24,583 nt of DNA, taken from a virus. This document shows positions 1 through 5,675 of the stretch, in pieces. Numbering within the stretch: position 1 is the first letter of the stretch; the number at the start of each line of letters is the position of its first letter. The stretch spans positions 1 to 24,583 of IMG/VR virus record IMGVR_UViG_3300021961_000607. One strand, written 5' to 3'. The notes under the pieces were generated by a model. It was not told where the DNA came from. It made no database searches and saw only the letters and a list, made by a program, of their open reading frames with translations. The translations under genes were made by a program, and so were the position numbers.

Positions 1-101
1 AAATTATTGTAGATGACATTATAGATGTACTGGAACAAAGTGCTTCTTCATATCGCAGTAAATCTGACAAGTTTGAAGAAGTATTGAGTAAGTTAAAGTA
101 A
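1..101 (+). CDS. C-terminal end of an unidentified protein (truncated by window start)
   Basis: An open frame enters from the left edge and stops at TAA 99-101, giving 32 residues that end in SKLK. The visible part is helical and charged (a VDDIIDVLEQ-like stretch, then a lysine/glutamate-rich end), with no motif I recognise. A sigma70-type promoter begins about 30 bases after the stop, so this gene belongs to an upstream transcription unit. The function cannot be judged from the fragment. Confidence 0.5.
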   Translation, partial: IIVDDIIDVLEQSASSYRSKSDKFEEVLSKLK

Positions 102-132
102 TATATTTTTGTATCACATTTTACAAAAGAAA

Positions 133-161
133 TTGACTATATAGATCAATAGGTCTATAAT
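133..161 (+). promoter_or_regulatory. Strong sigma70-type (early) promoter
   Basis: TTGACT at 133-138 and TATAAT at 156-161 are separated by exactly 17 bases, a near-consensus host sigma70 promoter. Transcription should start near 167-169, immediately at the first base of the riboswitch-like structure, so the leader RNA would begin with the aptamer's outer strand. It is expected to drive the mini-gene cassette at 232-919. Confidence 0.8.
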
Positions 162-168
162 GACCTTA

Positions 169-219
169 CGTTCATTCGCTATTCTCAAATAGCGAACGGA
201 AGTAAGCCGACTCGGAACG
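169..219 (+). promoter_or_regulatory. Glutamine-riboswitch-like leader (glnA / downstream-peptide type), 5' part
   Basis: CGTTCA (169-174) is followed by a perfect 9-bp hairpin (175-183 with 188-196, loop CTCA), then CGGAAGTAAG (197-206) and CGGAACG (213-219), whose GAACG can close the outer stem with CGTTC 169-173. From memory, this order (GUUCA, hairpin, GGAAGUAGG-like strand, GAACG) is that of the glutamine-binding glnA and downstream-peptide RNAs of cyanobacteria and cyanophages. The usual 3' strand GAAGGAACGC is absent here but present at 386-395, after a mini-gene. GAACG 215-219 can also pair with CGTTC 223-227 just before the ATG at 232, offering a mutually exclusive fold. Identification rests on motif recall, without a covariance search. 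Confidence 0.65.
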
Positions 220-231
220 GATCGTTCATCT

Positions 232-387
232 ATGGAACAACTATTCTTAACCTGCTTACAAGCACAATTGATGATTGGTAGAGTTAACGCTAATCACATA
301 ATTGACGATAAGCAAAAGAATGATCTTGTTTATGAAATTAAACAGTTCACTAAGAAAGGTTGTTTTCTAGACGCAAAAGCCGACTGA
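232..387 (+). CDS. 51-residue peptide gene downstream of the riboswitch-like leader
   Basis: ATG 232 to TGA 385-387 encodes 51 residues beginning MEQLFLTCLQ and ending CFLDAKAD. The N-terminal 20 residues are mostly hydrophobic or amphipathic, the centre is charged, and there are two cysteines (8 and 44). I recognise no domain. There is no clear Shine-Dalgarno sequence; the bases before the ATG are CGTTCATCT, which can pair with GAACG 215-219, so initiation may be controlled by the leader fold. Position and size suit a 'downstream peptide' of that riboswitch class, whose function is not known to me. The stop codon overlaps the conserved GAAGGAACGC element, suggesting the gene is embedded in the regulatory RNA. 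Confidence 0.6.
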   Translation: MEQLFLTCLQAQLMIGRVNANHIIDDKQKNDLVYEIKQFTKKGCFLDAKAD

Positions 388-395
388 AGGAACGC
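379..395 (+). promoter_or_regulatory. Glutamine-riboswitch-like 3' strand (GCCGACT + GAAGGAACGC)
   Basis: GCCGACT (379-385) repeats exactly the heptamer at 206-212 and is followed by GAAGGAACGC (386-395), which from memory is the canonical 3' strand of the cyanobacterial glutamine riboswitch. Its GAACG can pair with CGTTC at 169-173 or 223-227. A good ribosome site (AAGGAG 414-419) and the ATG at 428 follow. Joining base 212 to base 386 would recreate an uninterrupted canonical aptamer. Confidence 0.55.
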
Positions 396-427
396 TCTTT
401 AACCTAAAAAACTAAGGAGAAAACCTA

Positions 428-565
428 ATGTCTAAAGTCGTTTACAGAGGTGCTGAGTACGATACCCAGAAGCGTCTGGAGTATCAACAGCAAATGATGC
501 AACAACCTCAACAACAAAATGAAGTCTATCGTGGCGTCAAGTTTGTAAAGGAGGGTCACAAGTGA
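428..565 (+). CDS. DUF4278-like mini-protein (45 aa)
   Basis: The gene is preceded by AAGGAG eight bases before the ATG. The protein has two YRG motifs, VVYRGAEY at residues 4-11 and EVYRGVKF at 32-39, separated by a glutamine/methionine-rich linker. The (L/V)xYRGxxY pattern is typical of DUF4278, a family of very short proteins of cyanobacteria and their phages with no known function. The stop TGA (563-565) overlaps the GTG start of the next gene, implying translational coupling. It lies directly downstream of the riboswitch-like leader, so it is probably an early gene responsive to that element. Confidence 0.7.
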   Translation: MSKVVYRGAEYDTQKRLEYQQQMMQQPQQQNEVYRGVKFVKEGHK

Positions 566-666
566 TACAGAAACTCAATTTCCTTCAACTCATCAAAGAG
601 AAGAAGCAAAAAGAGAATCGTCGTCATGCAGCATCACTAGCACAATTAGTTGGTGCAGGAAAATGA
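562..666 (+). CDS. Small basic protein (34 aa), GTG start
   Basis: GTG 562 is preceded by a strong AAAGGAGGG ribosome site (547-555) six bases upstream, which decides this start; GTGA overlaps the previous stop. The product is short and strongly basic in its middle (KEKKQKENRRH), ending in LVGAGK. No family is recognised. The stop TGA (664-666) overlaps the next ATG (663). The very strong ribosome site and tight overlaps on both sides are the main evidence that it is expressed. Confidence 0.6.
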   Translation: MIQKLNFLQLIKEKKQKENRRHAASLAQLVGAGK

Positions 667-749
667 TTCAACTCATCGCAGGTGTATGTGTTGGATCAAC
701 TGCATTTATTCTCTTGATTTATGCAGAAGTCCTATTGCTGAATAAGTAA
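663..749 (+). CDS. Single-span membrane peptide (28 aa)
   Basis: ATG 663 overlaps the preceding TGA (ATGA), and the stop TAA 747-749 overlaps the next ATG (TAATG). Nearly the whole 28-residue product, from IQLIAGVCVG through to ILLIYAEVLLL, is hydrophobic and fits one transmembrane helix ending in NK. There is no separate ribosome site, so expression probably depends on coupling to the upstream gene. Phage peptides of this type often act on host membrane functions, but nothing in the sequence says which. Confidence 0.55.
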   Translation: MIQLIAGVCVGSTAFILLIYAEVLLLNK

Positions 750-919
750 TGGAAAACTACACATATCACTACGATGATATGGATAAGGATAGCAGACCAC
801 CTGCTTGCTACCAACTAACATATAGGGGGTGTAAGTATTGGTCTTGCTACCAAATACATTTGAGAGAATGGTTTGAAGATATGTTATCGGTAGAACCAAT
901 ATTTAACAGGAGGGGTTAA
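749..919 (+). CDS. DUF4278-like small protein (56 aa)
   Basis: The ATG overlaps the previous stop as TAATG. The 56-residue product has an acidic, tyrosine-rich N-terminus, then YQLTYRGCKYW (residues 21-31), matching the DUF4278 core LTYRGxxY, and an aromatic/acidic C-terminal half. This is the second DUF4278-type protein in the same five-gene cassette, so the two may be diverged copies. The stop codon TAA (917-919) lies inside the loop of the terminator hairpin at 910-933, marking the end of the operon. Confidence 0.65.
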   Translation: MENYTYHYDDMDKDSRPPACYQLTYRGCKYWSCYQIHLREWFEDMLSVEPIFNRRG

Positions 920-933
920 TCCCCTCTTTTTTT
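910..933 (+). terminator. Rho-independent terminator of the mini-gene operon
   Basis: GAGGGG (910-915) pairs with CCCCTC (921-926) around a TTAAT loop and is followed by seven Ts (927-933). The loop contains the stop codon of the last gene, so the ribosome finishes inside the hairpin; this may link translation of that gene to termination efficiency. Confidence 0.9.
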
Positions 934-950
934 GTGAGTATATTTGCTGA

Positions 951-979
951 TTGACCAAATGATCTGAGTTTACTACAAT
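951..979 (+). promoter_or_regulatory. Sigma70-type promoter
   Basis: TTGACC (951-956), a 17-base spacer and TACAAT (974-979) form a close sigma70 match. It lies 18 bases after the preceding terminator and about 70 bases before the ATG at 1053. The leader between contains nothing I can assign. Confidence 0.65.
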
Positions 980-1052
980 ATCAATATCTTCGGGATTATG
1001 CCCATGTAACAAAAACATTCTTTGTTATTAATTACTATTGCCTGGAGGCATT

Positions 1053-1223
1053 ATGCATAACCTTATTTCTTTCAATCAACTTGCAGAATGGAAACATTTT
1101 GAAAAGACTTTGGATAAATGTAATGATGAGTTGGACTTGATAAATGATTATTATAATTGTTTGATTGAATGCGATGATGATCAGGTAACATGTAAGAGAA
1201 TTTGTAGGAGAATATTGCAATAG
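1053..1223 (+). CDS. Small acidic protein of unknown function (56 aa)
   Basis: The start is set by GGAGG at 1044-1048, four bases before ATG 1053; an in-frame TTG at 1038 has no such support. The 56-residue product is rich in Asp, Asn, Tyr and Cys (four cysteines at 23, 36, 47 and 51) and ends in a basic RICRRILQ tail. No family is recognised. It has its own promoter (951-979) and terminator (1231-1255), so it is a single-gene early unit. Confidence 0.6.
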   Translation: MHNLISFNQLAEWKHFEKTLDKCNDELDLINDYYNCLIECDDDQVTCKRICRRILQ

Positions 1224-1230
1224 TCCAATT

Positions 1231-1255
1231 GGGGGTTGACTACCCCCCTTTTTTT
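1231..1255 (+). terminator. Rho-independent terminator overlapping the next promoter
   Basis: GGGGGT (1231-1236) pairs with ACCCCC (1242-1247) around a 5-base loop, followed by a run of Ts (1249-1255). The bases TTGACT across the stem end and loop serve as the -35 of the following promoter. Confidence 0.85.
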
Positions 1256-1264
1256 GTCTATAAT
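1236..1264 (+). promoter_or_regulatory. Sigma70-type promoter embedded in a terminator
   Basis: TTGACT (1236-1241) and TATAAT (1259-1264) are separated by exactly 17 bases. The spacer is made of the 3' arm and T-run of the preceding terminator. Transcription would start near 1271, about 20 bases before the ATG at 1292. Confidence 0.75.
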
Positions 1265-1291
1265 TAAGTTGTTAGGGTTTATAAAAAAAAA

Positions 1292-1471
1292 ATGGACAGA
1301 GAAAAACTCAAACTAATTGTGAGGAATCTTGAGTCTCTGGTAGAATGCCTTAAATCAGAAGTTTATTCTGATGTAGATTCATATAAAACATCTTACGAAG
1401 AAGTTGCCCCTTACATTACCGATTACGACGAAGTATTTTATGATGGAGATGATGATGGATACCCCGATTGA
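1292..1471 (+). CDS. Small acidic protein of unknown function (59 aa)
   Basis: ATG 1292 follows a run of ten As and lies about 20 bases after the expected start of transcription; the only purine-rich ribosome-site candidate is AGGG at 1274-1277. The product begins with an amphipathic helix (MDREKLKLIVRNLESLVECL) and ends in a very acidic tail (YDGDDDGYPD), with several tyrosines between. No domain is recognised. Its end comes within 11 bases of the chosen thyX start, and overlaps it if thyX starts at 1455, so the two genes are probably co-transcribed. Confidence 0.6.
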   Translation: MDREKLKLIVRNLESLVECLKSEVYSDVDSYKTSYEEVAPYITDYDEVFYDGDDDGYPD

Positions 1472-1481
1472 TTTTGAGTAT

Positions 1482-2171
1482 ATGAAACCTGAAGTCAAAC
1501 TGATTAGTGTTACACCTGATGCAGAAAAGCATATGGCTTACTGTGCTCGTGTGAGTAATCCTGCTAATCAAGAGAATGAAAAATTTTCTGGTCTTCTTAA
1601 GTATTGTATTCAGCATCAACACTGGAGCATCTTTGAGCAAGCAATGATGACTGTTGAGATCAATACTACTCGTGGTATTGCAGCACAAATTCTTCGCCAT
1701 AGGTCCTTTACATATCAAGAATTCTCACAGCGTTATGCTGACAGCACTCTTCTTGGTGATATTATTCCTCTTCCAGAACTGCGTCGTCAGGATGATAAGA
1801 ACCGTCAGAATAGTATTGATGACATTCCTGCATATCTTAACTTAGTTTTGAGTGAAGACATCCGTGTTCATTTTGAGCACTCTCTACGCATCTACAAGCG
1901 TCTCCTAGACGCTGGAGTAGCAAAGGAGTGTGCAAGGTTCGTGCTCCCCTTAGCGACCCCCACAAGACTGTATATGACAGGCTCTGTGCGTTCTTGGATC
2001 CACTATATTGATCTCCGTTCAGCACACGGTACGCAGAAAGAACATATGGATATTGCTGAACTGATTCGTTGCATTTTTACTTGTCAGTTCCCTGCAGTAT
2101 CTGAAGCACTTGGTTGGACTCGTGATGGTTGTTCTGAATGTGTAGATGCTCCATCCATCACTATTGAATAA
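1482..2171 (+). CDS. thyX: Flavin-dependent thymidylate synthase ThyX
   Basis: ThyX makes dTMP from dUMP using methylene-tetrahydrofolate and FADH2. The signature is at residues 72-85, RHRSFTYQEFSQRY, matching the family RHRxxSxxExSxRY pattern apart from Thr for the first Ser. HQHWSIFEQAMMTVEI (45-60) and a C-terminal LATPTRLYMTGSVRSWIHY block are typical of phage and bacterial ThyX. At 229 residues it is of normal length. The start chosen is the ATG at 1482, where family similarity begins (MKPEVKLI). An in-frame ATG at 1455 has a better ribosome site (GGAG 1445-1448) and would add nine residues, so the start is uncertain. It opens the replication gene block and would supply thymidine for phage DNA synthesis. 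Confidence 0.95.
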   Translation: MKPEVKLISVTPDAEKHMAYCARVSNPANQENEKFSGLLKYCIQHQHWSIFEQAMMTVEINTTRGIAAQILRHRSFTYQEFSQRYADSTLLGDIIPLPELRRQDDKNRQNSIDDIPAYLNLVLSEDIRVHFEHSLRIYKRLLDAGVAKECARFVLPLATPTRLYMTGSVRSWIHYIDLRSAHGTQKEHMDIAELIRCIFTCQFPAVSEALGWTRDGCSECVDAPSITIE

Positions 2172-2196
2172 ATATTCTTACAGTTTATTGAGATCT

Positions 2197-2445
2197 ATGG
2201 CAGTATACCCCGTTATTAATAAAGAAACTGGTGAACAAAAAGAAGTTAAGATGAGTGTTCACGACTGGGATCAGTGGAAAGTAGACAATCCAGGTTGGGA
2301 AAGAGATTACTCTGACCCATCTACCTTTCCAAATTTTGGTGAAGTTGGAGAAGTTTATGACAAGCTCAGGGTTAAACATCCTGGATGGAATGAAGTTCTC
2401 CGTAAAGCATCAAAAGCCCCTGGTTCCAACGTAAGACCTGTTTAA
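2197..2445 (+). CDS. Conserved small cyanophage protein (82 aa), FmdB-like region in relatives
   Basis: The ATG at 2197 is chosen because the protein then begins MAVYPVINKETGEQKEV, resembling small cyanophage proteins I recall starting (M)xxYPVxNxxTGEQKE; the longer frame back to 2146 would overlap thyX. It has two similar tryptophan/glycine segments, WKVDNPGWERDYSDP and VKHPGWNEVLRKASKAPGS. Relatives are sometimes labelled FmdB-like zinc-ribbon regulators, but there is no cysteine here, so zinc binding is unlikely. The stop lies one base before phoH. The role is unknown. AATAAATA at 2167-2174, over the thyX stop, could be a late promoter for it. Confidence 0.7.
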   Translation: MAVYPVINKETGEQKEVKMSVHDWDQWKVDNPGWERDYSDPSTFPNFGEVGEVYDKLRVKHPGWNEVLRKASKAPGSNVRPV

Positions 2446-2446
2446 A

Positions 2447-3202
2447 ATGCCAGCAAGAAAAAACACTCCCAAGTCTCCTGTCCCATTCGGAATGAGCAAC
2501 AAACAAATGAAAAGAAAGAAACCAATCAATTCCGACTTAATGCGGACTATTGAACCTCTGACAGACAACCAAGAGGAACTTTTCCGTTGCTACAAGAATG
2601 ACCAGAACCTAGTTGCATATGGTTGTGCTGGTACTGGTAAAACATTTATTACTCTCTATAATGCACTCAGAGATGTCTTAAATGAAAAGACTCCTTACGA
2701 AAAAATTTATATCGTTAGGTCTCTTGTTGCTACTCGTGAAATTGGTTTCCTTCCTGGTGATCATGAAGACAAGTCCTCACTTTATCAGATTCCTTATAAG
2801 AATATGGTAAAGTATATGTTTGAATTACCAACAGAAGCAGACTTTGAAATGCTCTATGGTAATCTTAAAACTCAAGGAACGATCAGTTTTTGGAGCACAT
2901 CTTTTATTCGGGGAACAACTTTAGACAACGCTATTATTATTGTGGACGAATTTCAAAACTTGAATTTCCATGAACTTGATAGTATAATTACCCGTGTAGG
3001 TGAAAACAGTAAGATCATGTTCTGTGGTGATGCTACTCAATCTGATCTTCAAAAGTCTAATGAGAAGAATGGGATTGTTGATTTCATGAAAGTTCTTCGT
3101 GTTATGCCTTCAATTGATATTATTGAATTTGGAGTAGAAGATATTGTTCGCTCTGGATTTGTGAAAGAATACATTCTTGCAAAAATGGAAATCGGTGTAT
3201 GA
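2447..3202 (+). CDS. phoH: PhoH-like P-loop ATPase
   Basis: The 251-residue product carries a Walker A motif GCAGTGKT at residues 59-66 and a Walker B IIIVDEFQN at 163-171, followed by FCGDATQSD (192-200), the sensor-like motif of the PhoH/helicase superfamily 1 fold. PhoH-like genes are among the most widespread in marine phages. In bacteria the family belongs to the phosphate-starvation regulon, but its biochemical role in phages is unresolved; RNA/DNA-associated ATPase activity is assumed from the fold. The N-terminal 35 residues are basic and probably flexible. The stop TGA overlaps the next ATG (ATGA at 3199), coupling it to the exonuclease gene. Confidence 0.95.
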   Translation: MPARKNTPKSPVPFGMSNKQMKRKKPINSDLMRTIEPLTDNQEELFRCYKNDQNLVAYGCAGTGKTFITLYNALRDVLNEKTPYEKIYIVRSLVATREIGFLPGDHEDKSSLYQIPYKNMVKYMFELPTEADFEMLYGNLKTQGTISFWSTSFIRGTTLDNAIIIVDEFQNLNFHELDSIITRVGENSKIMFCGDATQSDLQKSNEKNGIVDFMKVLRVMPSIDIIEFGVEDIVRSGFVKEYILAKMEIGV

Positions 3203-3879
3203 GTTTTATTCATCATAATTACTTAGGTGATCTTGAATTAGAAAAGAAAGAAACGAATGGCATCCGTCTCTACAATCTTCCAAGTGGAGCATGGGTGCCA
3301 TCTATTACTTCTGTAACTTCTTTTTATAACCGACAAATTTTTGTTGATTGGAGAAAGCGAGTTGGTCTTGAAGAAGCAAATCGCATTACAAGACAAGCAA
3401 CAGCAAGAGGAACTGATTTCCACGAAGTGTGCCAAGACTATCTGGAAAACAAAGAATTAAACTGGGATAATTATCAACCCCTGACAAAGTTTATGTTTTA
3501 TCATCTTAAAAATGAACTTGATAAGATAAATAACATACACGCTATTGAACGTACACTCTACTCAGAGTATCTTGGTTTGGCTGGTAGAGTTGATTGTATT
3601 GCTGAATATGAAGGCGAACTTGCCGTCATAGACTTTAAAACATCCACAAAGATTAAACCCGAAAAGTGGATTGAAAATTACTTTGTCCAGGAAATGTTTT
3701 ATGCTGCTGCGTATTATGAATTGACTGGAATCCCCATCAAAAAACTCATCACACTTATGGTTACTCCTGGTGGTGAAGTAAAAGTATTTGACAAAAGAAA
3801 CAAAGGGGATTATATTAAACTATTAGTACGTTACATTAAAGAATTTGTACATCACAATACTGGGTCAGATGGAGAATGA
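3199..3879 (+). CDS. PD-(D/E)XK exonuclease (MGME1/RecB-like)
   Basis: The 226-residue protein has the ordered motifs of a RecB-type nuclease: GTDFHEVCQDYL (residues 71-82) as the N-terminal helix motif, GLAGRVDCIAEY (126-137) carrying the first metal-binding Asp (D132), IDFKTSTK (144-151) with D145 and K147 of the (D/E)xK pair, and QEMFYAAAYYE (164-174), the motif IV Q/Y helix. The closest family I can name is the mitochondrial genome maintenance exonuclease 1 (MGME1) type found in cyanophages. It likely trims or degrades DNA ends in recombination or host DNA breakdown. The start overlaps the phoH stop, and its end overlaps the gp33 start by 11 bases. Confidence 0.85.
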   Translation: MSFIHHNYLGDLELEKKETNGIRLYNLPSGAWVPSITSVTSFYNRQIFVDWRKRVGLEEANRITRQATARGTDFHEVCQDYLENKELNWDNYQPLTKFMFYHLKNELDKINNIHAIERTLYSEYLGLAGRVDCIAEYEGELAVIDFKTSTKIKPEKWIENYFVQEMFYAAAYYELTGIPIKKLITLMVTPGGEVKVFDKRNKGDYIKLLVRYIKEFVHHNTGSDGE

Positions 3880-4126
3880 ATTAGAGAAAGCACTAGAAAG
3901 CAAATTCTTCTGCCCATCAAGATTTGCACAAGAAATTGAATCTTTGGTTCATGTAAACGATGACATGAACTATATTGATGCAATCATTTTCTTTTGTGAA
4001 AAGAATAATATTGATGTTGAATCAGTTCCTAAGTTAATTTCAAAACCACTTAAGGAAAAGATCAAATATGAAGCGATGGAACTAAACTTTCTGAAGAGGA
4101 GCTCCAGAGCGAAACTACCACTTTGA
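3869..4126 (+). CDS. 33: gp33 late-transcription co-activator
   Basis: T4 gp33 bridges RNA polymerase and the sliding clamp (gp45) so that the gp55 sigma-like factor can use late promoters. This 85-residue product fits: FAQEIESLVHVNDDMNYIDAI (residues 19-39) and NIDVESVPKLISKPLKEKIKYEAM (47-70) match the conserved core of gp33 (xxYxEAxxxFxExNxIxxxxxxKxI), and it ends in a hydrophobic tail (KLPL), where the clamp-binding end lies in T4. The ATG at 3869 overlaps the exonuclease end; a longer frame from 3845 would overlap more and lacks family similarity. T4 gp33 is 112 residues, so this is a compact version. Its targets, TATAAATA-type promoters, occur in this window at 9594-9601 and 10974-10981. 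Confidence 0.8.
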   Translation: MENELEKALESKFFCPSRFAQEIESLVHVNDDMNYIDAIIFFCEKNNIDVESVPKLISKPLKEKIKYEAMELNFLKRSSRAKLPL

Positions 4127-4127
4127 T

Positions 4128-4679
4128 ATGAACTCATTTAAGTTTCAATACACAACATTCAGTTTAGATAGTTCTTCTATTGAATTGATTGAAAAGATTT
4201 TGTCGGAAAATAATGAATCATATGATCAAGGTACAACTGGATTTTTAAATCAAGAGAGTGATATTCGTCAATCAAAAATAAGATTCATTAAGCATTCAGA
4301 ACTCTTTCAACTTGTTGGAAACTATATTCAGTTTGCTAACTCGGATTGTTACTGGAATTTAGATGTTGATTTTATTGAACCACTTCAAGATACTTTATAT
4401 GAAGTTGGTGATTTTTATGATTGGCATATTGACGAATCTGATTGGGTTCCAAACAAAAGACCTGGTAATAGAATAAGAAAAATTAGTTTTATCATTCTCC
4501 TAAATGATGACTTTGAAGGTGGTGAACTTGAATTTCAGTTTGATGAAAAACGCTTGATTGATTTCAAAAAGGGAGATATAATAGTATTTCAATCAGACAT
4601 TCCCCACCGAGTAAGACCAGTTACATCTGGTAAGAGAAGATCTTTAGTTGGGTGGGTTCAAGGTCCTGCGTACAAATGA
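4128..4679 (+). CDS. 2-oxoglutarate/Fe(II)-dependent oxygenase (prolyl-4-hydroxylase-like)
   Basis: The 183-residue protein has the full iron-binding triad: H100 and D102 in DFYDWHID (95-102) and H160 in SDIPHRV (156-162), with a 2-oxoglutarate-anchoring arginine in the GKRRSLVGW segment (168-176). GGELEFQF (131-138) forms the expected beta-strand of the double-stranded beta-helix. The nearest relatives are the P4H-type/PKHD hydroxylases common in cyanophages. The substrate is unknown. It starts one base after the gp33 stop and is followed by gp59, so an oxygenase sits in a replication/late-transcription operon, suggesting a protein target in that machinery, though this is inference. Confidence 0.9.
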   Translation: MNSFKFQYTTFSLDSSSIELIEKILSENNESYDQGTTGFLNQESDIRQSKIRFIKHSELFQLVGNYIQFANSDCYWNLDVDFIEPLQDTLYEVGDFYDWHIDESDWVPNKRPGNRIRKISFIILLNDDFEGGELEFQFDEKRLIDFKKGDIIVFQSDIPHRVRPVTSGKRRSLVGWVQGPAYK

Positions 4680-4688
4680 TTTTTATTA

Positions 4689-5285
4689 ATGATGCCATTT
4701 GATGCCTACAAATGTTATCTGTCTTTGAAGAATCACTTCACCAAAGACAGTTATGATTATCACAAGTATTGTGGTAAAAGTCGTGCTACTGTTCAATCTT
4801 TTTACAAACGCAAAGATCGGTTCTGGTTTGAAAAAGTTGCACGAAACAAAAGCGATAAAGAAGTTGTTGATTTCTTTGTATCTAACTTCATCACCTGTAC
4901 TGATCCAAGTAAACTTTGGATAGGAGAGATGATACGTGAAGGTGAAAGTAGATACTCTGAATGGAAGAAAAGAAATCAATCCCTATCTTATATCTTTAAA
5001 GAAGAAACTCAAAGTTTGTTTGAGAATAAAAAAGTAGATGATATTTTTGATTGCTCTAAGGGTCATCCACCTGTTCTAAAAAATTTCCTGAACGGGAATA
5101 TTAGTATAGAAACACTAGTAATATATGATAAAATTTTCCTGTTCGGGAACAATTTTGATAAGCAATTAAAAGACCCTGTGTGGGAAACCGTCAGTATGAG
5201 AATGAAAAAATATTCTTCGTTTCTAAATATTGATGTACCACGTTATAAAACCATTTTGAAAGAAGTTGTATTGGGAGAAAAATGA
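4689..5285 (+). CDS. 59: gp59 helicase-loading protein
   Basis: T4 gp59 loads the gp41 replicative helicase onto gp32-coated forked DNA. This 198-residue product begins MMPFDAYKCYLSLKNHF and continues with KDSYDYHKYCGK, the conserved gp59 N-terminal signature (YxxYLxxKxHFxxxxYDYxKYxGK). A later GEMIREGESRYSEWKK segment and an Arg/Lys-rich C-terminal half agree with the all-helical fold. Length is near T4 gp59 (217). Two adjacent ATGs (4689, 4692) could serve as the start, and no strong ribosome site is visible. The stop TGA overlaps the next ATG (ATGA at 5282), and gp32, its partner, lies one gene downstream. Confidence 0.88.
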   Translation: MMPFDAYKCYLSLKNHFTKDSYDYHKYCGKSRATVQSFYKRKDRFWFEKVARNKSDKEVVDFFVSNFITCTDPSKLWIGEMIREGESRYSEWKKRNQSLSYIFKEETQSLFENKKVDDIFDCSKGHPPVLKNFLNGNISIETLVIYDKIFLFGNNFDKQLKDPVWETVSMRMKKYSSFLNIDVPRYKTILKEVVLGEK

Positions 5286-5626
5286 GTTTCTTTAAATCTG
5301 AAGTTGTCCGTGCTGAGATGGCTGAAATTAGTGAGATGCAAGAAGAAGTTTATTCAAACGTCTTCAAGTTTCCCACGATGACAAAAGAGGATAAACTGAA
5401 ACATGTTAAACTCCTAGAAAAACTTCTTGAGAAACAAAAAGTTCTTTATACTCGCTTGAGTTTATCAGATGATCCTGAAGCGATTGAAATGAAGGAAAGA
5501 GTCACACAATCTGCGTCTATGATGGGTCTCCCACCTAACGTTGATATGAATATTATTTTAAACAACATGTCCAAAATGCTTGAGGTGATGAAGGAACAGA
5601 TTGACAAGACTGGTTCCGACCTGTAG
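5282..5626 (+). CDS. DUF1825-family protein
   Basis: The 114-residue product begins MSFFKSEVVRAEMAEISEMQ, followed by a helical KHVKLLEKLLEKQKVLYTRL segment, LSDDPEA, and a C-terminal GLPPNVDMN plus MLEVMKEQ helix. This pattern matches DUF1825, a short helical family found across cyanobacteria and cyanophages; its function is not established. The start overlaps the gp59 stop, and gp32 follows 49 bases later, so it is translated with the replication-fork genes and may assist them. It has no cysteine and no predicted membrane segment. Confidence 0.82.
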   Translation: MSFFKSEVVRAEMAEISEMQEEVYSNVFKFPTMTKEDKLKHVKLLEKLLEKQKVLYTRLSLSDDPEAIEMKERVTQSASMMGLPPNVDMNIILNNMSKMLEVMKEQIDKTGSDL

Positions 5627-5675
5627 AATAACAAGGTACACACAAGCCAAATCCAAACAATCCGAGGTAATCCTA

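Noticed and set aside
1035-1220. 61-codon minus-strand frame opposite the small gene at 1053-1223
   Set aside because: It is Ile-rich and runs opposite a gene that has a strong GGAGG, a promoter and a terminator.
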